Source: Burkholderiaceae bacterium (GTDB taxonomy: Bacteria > Pseudomonadota > Gammaproteobacteria > Burkholderiales > Burkholderiaceae). From it: 38,066 nt of DNA. The translations under genes were made by a program, and so were the position numbers. Each line of letters begins with the position of its first letter. Position 1 is the first letter of the stretch. Shown piece by piece: positions 32,640 to 38,066 of the stretch. The stretch spans positions 1 to 38,066 of the forward strand of contig CANGWV010000003.1 of NCBI GenBank assembly GCA_947457875.1, written 5' to 3'. The notes under the pieces are model-generated. The model saw nothing but the letters and a program-made list of their open reading frames with translations, was not told the DNA's origin and ran no database searches.

Positions 32640-35629
32640 ATACCACGCGACTCACAATAGCGACACACACTATCGGGTGCAAATGCATTGAGGGTGTTAC
32701 GCGCCCACAATAGCTCCACATCTTCGGTCATTTGTGCCATGGATTGCTTGGCCGTATTGGCTAGATCGGCAACGGCAACAGACCGCTCTGCACTGCCGTA
32801 GCCATTTTTTATTTCGGTTTTCAGGGCAACCCACTCTGCATCCGTCACTGACCGCCCTTGCATCGGTAATTTCGAATCGGCATCCGTTACCGCGCGTGCA
32901 TAGATTAATAACTGGGGATCATCCAAAACGCTAGCGGCGCGATCGCGCACTTTTTTAAGCGTCTGGTGCTTATAGTCCAGCACTGCTGCGGTTGGTGAAT
33001 CGATGTTCGTATCGATGCGATCAACATACCCTTCGATGCGCATCATGCGCAGCTCACCATCCTCGGTTGTGAAGGGCAAATCAAAGCCGACCTGGATTTC
33101 GCCATCGAGGTAATGCCAGCCTTCAGCCTCGCGCTGTAGCTGCCACTCAATAAAGCTCGGAATTTGCTTCTGCCAATCGCGCAGCACCCCGAGCACACGC
33201 TCGTCACTGGCAATGAATCTGGCAAAAATGCGTTCGGATGTCTGGTTTAAATGCTGCAGCATCCACGCACGTCGTGCAGGACTGCCGTAGGCAATCGTTG
33301 CCAAATTGGTTTCTTCTTGGGTTTTGAGTGCGCGAAAAAATTGATGCAATACCGTATGAATGGTTTGCCCAGCCAAGGATGCATCGATGCCCTCATCAAA
33401 GCCATGTTGCTTGCGTAAGCCCAGCAAGCTACGGACATAGTAACGATAGGGGCAATCACGCAAGGTGCGATAGGCACTGGGGCTCATCGATAACGGCAAA
33501 GGCAATTCCGTATTGGGCGTTGCACTAGCACCGTCCATGCGCTCGCTGGTGCCTGCGCGCTTTACGCTTCCGGGCGATGTATCTTGGCCTTCTAGCTTCC
33601 AGTCTGGCAAAACCATTTGCAAACGCTGAATCCATGCTGCGGCACGAACGGGCTCGCCATTGCTACTCTTGCTTTGCCAAAGCAGATCCACTGCGGGGCA
33701 ACTCACTAAGAGCTGTGAGAGATCGCGCGCTTGTTGTTTGAATTCATTATCAATTGTCGATACGTGCAGCAATCGATTGAGTGCCTCCGAGAAAAACAAA
33801 GGCGGCTCTGAAAATGCGGGTAACTGATTTTCATCACAGCCAACCACAATCACAGCATCGAATTCCCTAAGGCGCGTAGAACTTAAGGGCAAGATACTGA
33901 GATTAGCCTCTGCCTGCTTGCTACCCTCTTGATACGAAGCCTCTTCAATTGCCGAGCTTAAAAGGCTGATCCATTCACTGAGTCGCAGTTGAATTGGCTT
34001 GGTCTTATTCGGCTGCAAGGGCATCTCCAAGGTCAGCAGCACATCCAGTAATTGCTTGCCGGCAGAGTCTGCAGCGAAGGTCGTTGCCATACCAAAGGCA
34101 GTGATGTCGCCTTGCAGCTGCTGGTATGCCTGACTGACATCCACGTTTTTACTGCGCCACTGAACGGCGCGGCCACGCACGATCTGAAGCAGCTCCAATA
34201 GCAATGGATTGGCGGGCGCTTGACGAAACACATTACCGTAACGCACCCCTTCCATTGCAATGTAAAAGGATTCCCATCCGCAATAGGCTTGGCTGGCAAT
34301 CAGGCGATCTTCCAGTTCGGCAATCAAGCCGTTACAGACCTGAGGATCTTTTCCTAAGATGGCTGGGATGTTGACAAACGGGTTTTGCAAAAACTCCAAG
34401 AGATCAGCAGCGCTAGGACCTTCTTTGGGGGCACGGATCAACGAGAGCCAACTGTGCAGCGCTGCTGCAGCGCGCGTCGTCGATAACTTCCAGCCCGTCT
34501 CATCCCGAATCGCAAGCGCTGGACCAAAGCGCGCCAACAGCGCGCGCGTCCGGCGGGCTGCTAAACGGTCTTGGGCAACGAGTGCGATGTTTTTCTTGCC
34601 GGCGATGATGTGCTCTTCAACGCTTTTGGCGGCCATCCATGCCAACTCTTCAAATCGATTGGCAGAAAGCAAGCGCCACTGATTCTGGTACGCGGCTTTA
34701 GCATTGTGAATTGCATCTTGCTTTGCTTGGCTTGCTTGGCTTGCTTCAGAATCTCCTACCGATAATGCTTCCGGCCACAAACCCACATCGCTCCAGTCCA
34801 GACTAATATTGATGACTGGTGCATGGGCTGCGTAGGCATCCATAAAGCGCTGCATTACCAATCGCTCACTGGCCAGTCCATCCGCGGTTTGCACCCACAC
34901 AAACGGCCTTGCATGCTGTGCCTGTTTTGCAGCGCGCAGGTGTGCCGCGAGCGCAAGGTGCTTACGAACAACCGGATTACCCGCATCACTGAGGTAACGC
35001 CAAAAGAGTAGCAATACCTCTGCCTCTCGGTCGACCACCTTGCGGGCTAGTACCGGATAAGCCTCTTCAATAGCCTCTTCAAGTAACTTCTCTAGTGAGC
35101 GTAGCCACTTATCACTGGATTCCGCGCCCTCTTGGGGGTCGAGTGCAAGTTCTGACTGGGACAGCACGGCGCTCGATAAGGTATCGCAGGCGGCAATAAT
35201 CGCTTGCGCTAAACCCCACGCCCCAGCCTCACTCTCTGCCTTAAACCAGGCACGCAGTTTGGGGTGCGCTTGCAGTGCGGCATACACAACCAACCAACGC
35301 TCGAGGGGGGTTTGGGCTTTTGGAAATGCCCAGCTTTGCGGGGCAGACCCCAGCCAATCGCTCAGACTCATTACCTCGGGCAAAAAGGCAATCTGGGGGT
35401 TGATTTCTGCGGGGCGATGGCGCTCCAAACTGCTGCGCAAGGCCATTAACGGTCCGGCCGTACTCAAGACAACTAAAGGCCGCTGACCGGTTTGCATGGC
35501 CACATTCCATATGCCGCCAGAGAGTGTTTCTAATGCATTCTGGTCGGGACTAACGGACCACACCAGCGACTGCCCATACCCTGGCGTATCACGCAAAGGG
35601 ATGCTGGGAAAGGCTGTGGGGGTTTTCAT
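32618..35629 (-). CDS. AddB-like PD-(D/E)XK nuclease family protein
   Basis: Large protein immediately upstream of, and overlapping, the AddA-like gene by 22 nt. Nuclease core GYVDRIDTN...AVLDYKHQT and C-terminal cysteines CRYCESRGIC, with an upstream SAYRTLRDCPYRYYVRSLLGL Cys region (AddB-type Fe-S pattern). Confidence 0.88.
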   Translation of the reverse strand: MKTPTAFPSIPLRDTPGYGQSLVWSVSPDQNALETLSGGIWNVAMQTGQRPLVVLSTAGPLMALRSSLERHRPAEINPQIAFLPEVMSLSDWLGSAPQSWAFPKAQTPLERWLVVYAALQAHPKLRAWFKAESEAGAWGLAQAIIAACDTLSSAVLSQSELALDPQEGAESSDKWLRSLEKLLEEAIEEAYPVLARKVVDREAEVLLLFWRYLSDAGNPVVRKHLALAAHLRAAKQAQHARPFVWVQTADGLASERLVMQRFMDAYAAHAPVINISLDWSDVGLWPEALSVGDSEASQASQAKQDAIHNAKAAYQNQWRLLSANRFEELAWMAAKSVEEHIIAGKKNIALVAQDRLAARRTRALLARFGPALAIRDETGWKLSTTRAAAALHSWLSLIRAPKEGPSAADLLEFLQNPFVNIPAILGKDPQVCNGLIAELEDRLIASQAYCGWESFYIAMEGVRYGNVFRQAPANPLLLELLQIVRGRAVQWRSKNVDVSQAYQQLQGDITAFGMATTFAADSAGKQLLDVLLTLEMPLQPNKTKPIQLRLSEWISLLSSAIEEASYQEGSKQAEANLSILPLSSTRLREFDAVIVVGCDENQLPAFSEPPLFFSEALNRLLHVSTIDNEFKQQARDLSQLLVSCPAVDLLWQSKSSNGEPVRAAAWIQRLQMVLPDWKLEGQDTSPGSVKRAGTSERMDGASATPNTELPLPLSMSPSAYRTLRDCPYRYYVRSLLGLRKQHGFDEGIDASLAGQTIHTVLHQFFRALKTQEETNLATIAYGSPARRAWMLQHLNQTSERIFARFIASDERVLGVLRDWQKQIPSFIEWQLQREAEGWHYLDGEIQVGFDLPFTTEDGELRMMRIEGYVDRIDTNIDSPTAAVLDYKHQTLKKVRDRAASVLDDPQLLIYARAVTDADSKLPMQGRSVTDAEWVALKTEIKNGYGSAERSVAVADLANTAKQSMAQMTEDVELLWARNTLNAFAPDSVCRYCESRGICRKGMW

Positions 35630-35726
35630 GGGGAATCGGAGTTATGCGGTAATCTGTTGTCTTGGGCAGGAAAGCTGGCTTATTGCTAATATAAGCTTCG
35701 ACATACTAATAAATAAGGAATTTTTC

Positions 35727-36053
35727 ATGGGTGCCGGCATTAAATACGTAAGTGACGCTTCATTCGAGCAAGATGTTCTGAAATCCGATAAGCCTGTTTT
35801 GCTTGATTTTTGGGCGGAGTGGTGCGGTCCTTGCAAAATGATTGGTCCTATTTTGGAGGAGTTGTCGACCGAGTACGGCGATAAGATCCAAATCGCCAAA
35901 ATGAATGTGGATGAGAACCAAGGCGTTCCAGCCCAGTTTAATATTCGTGGCATTCCGACGCTAATCCTGTTCAAGGGCGGTGCGGTCGCAGCCCAAAAAG
36001 TAGGCGCGCTCTCCAAGTCCCAATTGGCCGCCTTCATCGACGGCAATATTTAA
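35727..36053 (+). CDS. trxA: Thioredoxin
   Basis: VLLDFWAEWCGPCKMIGPILEELSTEY...VDENQGVPAQFNIRGIPTLILFKGG; ATG at 35727 with AAGGAA upstream. Confidence 0.97.
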   Translation: MGAGIKYVSDASFEQDVLKSDKPVLLDFWAEWCGPCKMIGPILEELSTEYGDKIQIAKMNVDENQGVPAQFNIRGIPTLILFKGGAVAAQKVGALSKSQLAAFIDGNI

Positions 36054-36062
36054 GTATCCCGC

Positions 36063-36107
36063 AAGACAGGCTCACTATTCGAGCCTGTCTTGGTTTCAGG
36101 CTCTTTT
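36063..36107 (+). promoter_or_regulatory. Overlapping alternative hairpins between trxA and rho (terminator/attenuator-like)
   Basis: Hairpin 1 AAGACAGGCTC (36063-36073)/GAGCCTGTCTT (36081-36091). Hairpin 2 GAGCCTG (36081-36087)/CAGGCTC (36097-36103) followed by TTTT. Both use the same middle arm. Confidence 0.5.
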
Positions 36108-36180
36108 GGGCAATTCCCGTTTTATTGACCCCCAGTCTTGCCAAATGCCGTTTTTGGTGTAATATCCCCTAAACGCACTA

Positions 36181-36380
36181 TTCAGTGCTTCCCATCTTCT
36201 GGCTCTACATCCCCTCTTCTTTGTTTTCTGATTTATTACCCTGATTGATTCCAAGCTGATTTTTCGGCGCGCCCATCTCATTTAGATCTCCACTAAAAGC
36301 AACTTACCCTTTCCCTTTCGGCCCGCTGCCTTTGATGCAGTAACGCCCTCCCCACTTACCCACTTAGATTACTTAACACA
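36181..36380 (+). promoter_or_regulatory. C-rich, G-poor rho leader; candidate rut (Rho-loading) region
   Basis: Hand count for 36181-36380: about 67 C and 25 G in 200 nt, with many YC dinucleotides (CCCATCTTCTGGCTCTACATCCCCTCTTCT...). Confidence 0.45.
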
Positions 36381-37643
36381 ATGCAATTAACTGAATTAAA
36401 AGTACTCCACGTATCCGCCCTGCTCGAGATGGCTGCTAGCCTCGAAATTGAGAATACCCAGCGGATGCGCAAACAAGAATTGATGTTTGCGATTTTGAAA
36501 AAGCGGGCCAAGTCCGGTGAATCGGTATTCGGCGACGGCGTACTGGAAGTATTGCCCGACGGTTTTGGCTTTTTACGTTCCCCCGAAGCCTCTTACATGG
36601 CTTCGCCCGATGACATTTACATCTCGCCAGCCCAAATTCGTCGCTTTAATCTGCACACTGGCGATAGCGTTGAGGGCGAAGTTCGGACACCAAAGGATGG
36701 TGAGCGTTACTTTGCACTGGTCAAGGTTGACAAGATTAATGGCTTAGCGCCAGAGGCCCTGAAGAATCGCATCATGTTCGAGAACTTGACGCCCCTTCAC
36801 CCCAATCGCACCATTCATTTAGAGCGTGACATTAAGGCCGAAGAGAATTTAACGGGTCGCATCATCGATATGATTTCGCCGATTGGCTTTGGTCAGCGGG
36901 GCTTAATTGTGTCCTCACCCAAGTCAGGTAAGACGGTGATGATGCAGCACATTGCCCATGCCATCTCGACCAATTTCCCCGATGCCATTCTGATTGTGTT
37001 GCTCGTGGATGAGCGCCCTGAAGAGGTTACCGAGATGCAGCGCTCCGTTCGCGGTGAAGTCGTTGCCTCCACCTTTGATGAGCCAGCAGTTCGCCACGTT
37101 CAAGTCGCCGAGATGGTGATTGAAAAAGCCAAGCGCTTGGTGGAAATGAAAAAGGACGTCATTATTTTGCTCGACTCCATTACTCGCCTTGCTCGCGCCT
37201 ACAACACCGTCGTGCCATCGTCTGGCAAAGTATTGTCGGGTGGTGTCGATGCCAATGCCTTGCAGCGTCCGAAGCGCTTCTTCGGCGCGGCCCGAAATAT
37301 TGAAGAAGGTGGCTCCTTAACGATTTTGGCTACTGCCTTGATTGAAACAGGCAGCCGCATGGATGACCTGATTTACGAAGAATTTAAGGGCACCGGCAAT
37401 ATGGAAGTGCACCTCGAGCGCCGCTTAGCCGAGCGCCGGGTCTATCCAGCAATTAACCTCAATAAGTCTGGTACCCGCCGTGAGGAATTACTGGTCAAAC
37501 CAGAAAATCTCCAAAAAATCTGGGTTTTACGCAAGTTATTGGCCGATATGGATGACATTGAGGCGATGAACTTCATCGTCGATAAGCTCAAATCGACCAA
37601 AAATAATGGGGAATTCTTCGATCTGATGCGCCGCGGAGGCTAA
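36381..37643 (+). CDS. rho: Transcription termination factor Rho
   Basis: [113 protein letters not shown]. Confidence 0.98.
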   Translation: MQLTELKVLHVSALLEMAASLEIENTQRMRKQELMFAILKKRAKSGESVFGDGVLEVLPDGFGFLRSPEASYMASPDDIYISPAQIRRFNLHTGDSVEGEVRTPKDGERYFALVKVDKINGLAPEALKNRIMFENLTPLHPNRTIHLERDIKAEENLTGRIIDMISPIGFGQRGLIVSSPKSGKTVMMQHIAHAISTNFPDAILIVLLVDERPEEVTEMQRSVRGEVVASTFDEPAVRHVQVAEMVIEKAKRLVEMKKDVIILLDSITRLARAYNTVVPSSGKVLSGGVDANALQRPKRFFGAARNIEEGGSLTILATALIETGSRMDDLIYEEFKGTGNMEVHLERRLAERRVYPAINLNKSGTRREELLVKPENLQKIWVLRKLLADMDDIEAMNFIVDKLKSTKNNGEFFDLMRRGG

Positions 37644-37652
37644 GTAGCCAAG

Positions 37653-37682
37653 GTTAGATTAGTGACAAATCTAGCCTTTCTT
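37653..37682 (+). terminator. Possible terminator downstream of rho
   Basis: GGTTAGATT-AGTGAC-AAATCTAGCC followed by TTTCTTATT; stem includes a G-U pair. Confidence 0.4.
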
Positions 37683-37710
37683 ATTGATTTCATGGCATAA
37701 TTTCGCTTTT

Positions 37711-37737
37711 GCGACACCTTAGGTGTGGCTTTTTTTA
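37711..37737 (+). terminator. Hairpin plus T-tract in the rpmE2 upstream region
   Basis: GCGACACC-TTA-GGTGTGGC (one mismatch) followed by TTTTTTTATT, 85 nt before the rpmE2 ATG. Confidence 0.55.
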
Positions 37738-37821
37738 TTCACCGTTGCATTTACTTTTACCTGGGCAAGTATTTCACTTCTCTCACTGGAACTGAAACGG
37801 CTACCTGCAATAAGGACACTT

Positions 37822-38066
37822 ATGAAACCTGGCATTCACCCCGATTACCGCGAAGTTGTTTTCCTTGATGTATCGAACAACTTCAGCTTTAAGACCCGCT
37901 CCACCATCAACACCAAAGAGACCGTGAAATGGGAAGACGGCAAAGAGTATCCCCTTTCTAAGATTGAGACCTCCTCCGAGTCCCATCCCTTCTACACCGG
38001 TACCCAGAAGATTATGGATACTGCTGGTCGGGTTGAGAAATTCCGTCAGAAGTTCGGCAGCAAAGC
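37822..38066 (+). CDS. rpmE2: 50S ribosomal protein L31 type B (3' truncated by window edge)
   Basis: Frame from ATG 37822: [81 protein letters not shown]. Not in the supplied ORF track because no stop lies in the window. Confidence 0.96.
   Translation, partial: MKPGIHPDYREVVFLDVSNNFSFKTRSTINTKETVKWEDGKEYPLSKIETSSESHPFYTGTQKIMDTAGRVEKFRQKFGSK

Noticed and set aside
35496-35726. N-terminal extension of the thioredoxin ORF (185-aa version)
   Set aside because: Overlaps the start of the AddB-like gene and adds non-thioredoxin sequence; ATG at 35727 with a good SD gives canonical TrxA.
36096-36281. 61-aa minus-strand ORF in the rho leader
   Set aside because: Low-complexity basic peptide with no support; the region is better explained as the rho 5' leader.
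1-38066. Mobile elements, phage, CRISPR, tRNA/rRNA genes
   Set aside because: No transposase or integrase motifs, regularly spaced repeats, att-like duplications or tRNA/rRNA-like sequences were recognised by eye; the lone HNH protein is not enough for a mobile element call.

Overview
A 38-kb bacterial chromosomal window with dense coding on both strands. Housekeeping content (ppc, trxA-rho-rpmE2, an AddA/AddB-like helicase-nuclease pair) and overall protein flavour suggest a betaproteobacterium, possibly Burkholderiales/Polynucleobacter-like; this is inference only. Both edges cut genes (ppc at the left, rpmE2 at the right). I saw no rRNA, tRNA, CRISPR array or IS element. The most interesting points are: (1) a 381-aa minus-strand protein resembling Bacillus Tgl-type transglutaminase, at the head of a co-directional cluster with an AttEFGH-like ABC/lipocalin module and an ABCB-type exporter; (2) a diverged CYTH-fold protein leading a tight operon with a split chromate transporter and a FolB-like protein lacking the expected catalytic Glu; (3) two promoters about 2.8 kb apart sharing an identical 12-bp palindrome ATTATTAATAAT and a GCATAATT half-site, linking a MarR-like regulator, a three-gene small-membrane-protein cluster and an MHS transporter; (4) two orphan intrinsic terminators marking candidate small RNAs; (5) a trxA-rho intergenic region with mutually exclusive hairpins and a C-rich/G-poor leader, consistent with Rho autoregulation; (6) a hairpin plus T-tract in the rpmE2 leader; (7) a bacterial alternative oxidase; and (8) a MerT/MerP/CusF-like metal cassette with no ATPase or MerA. 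All assignments come from reading motifs by eye; no database search was run.
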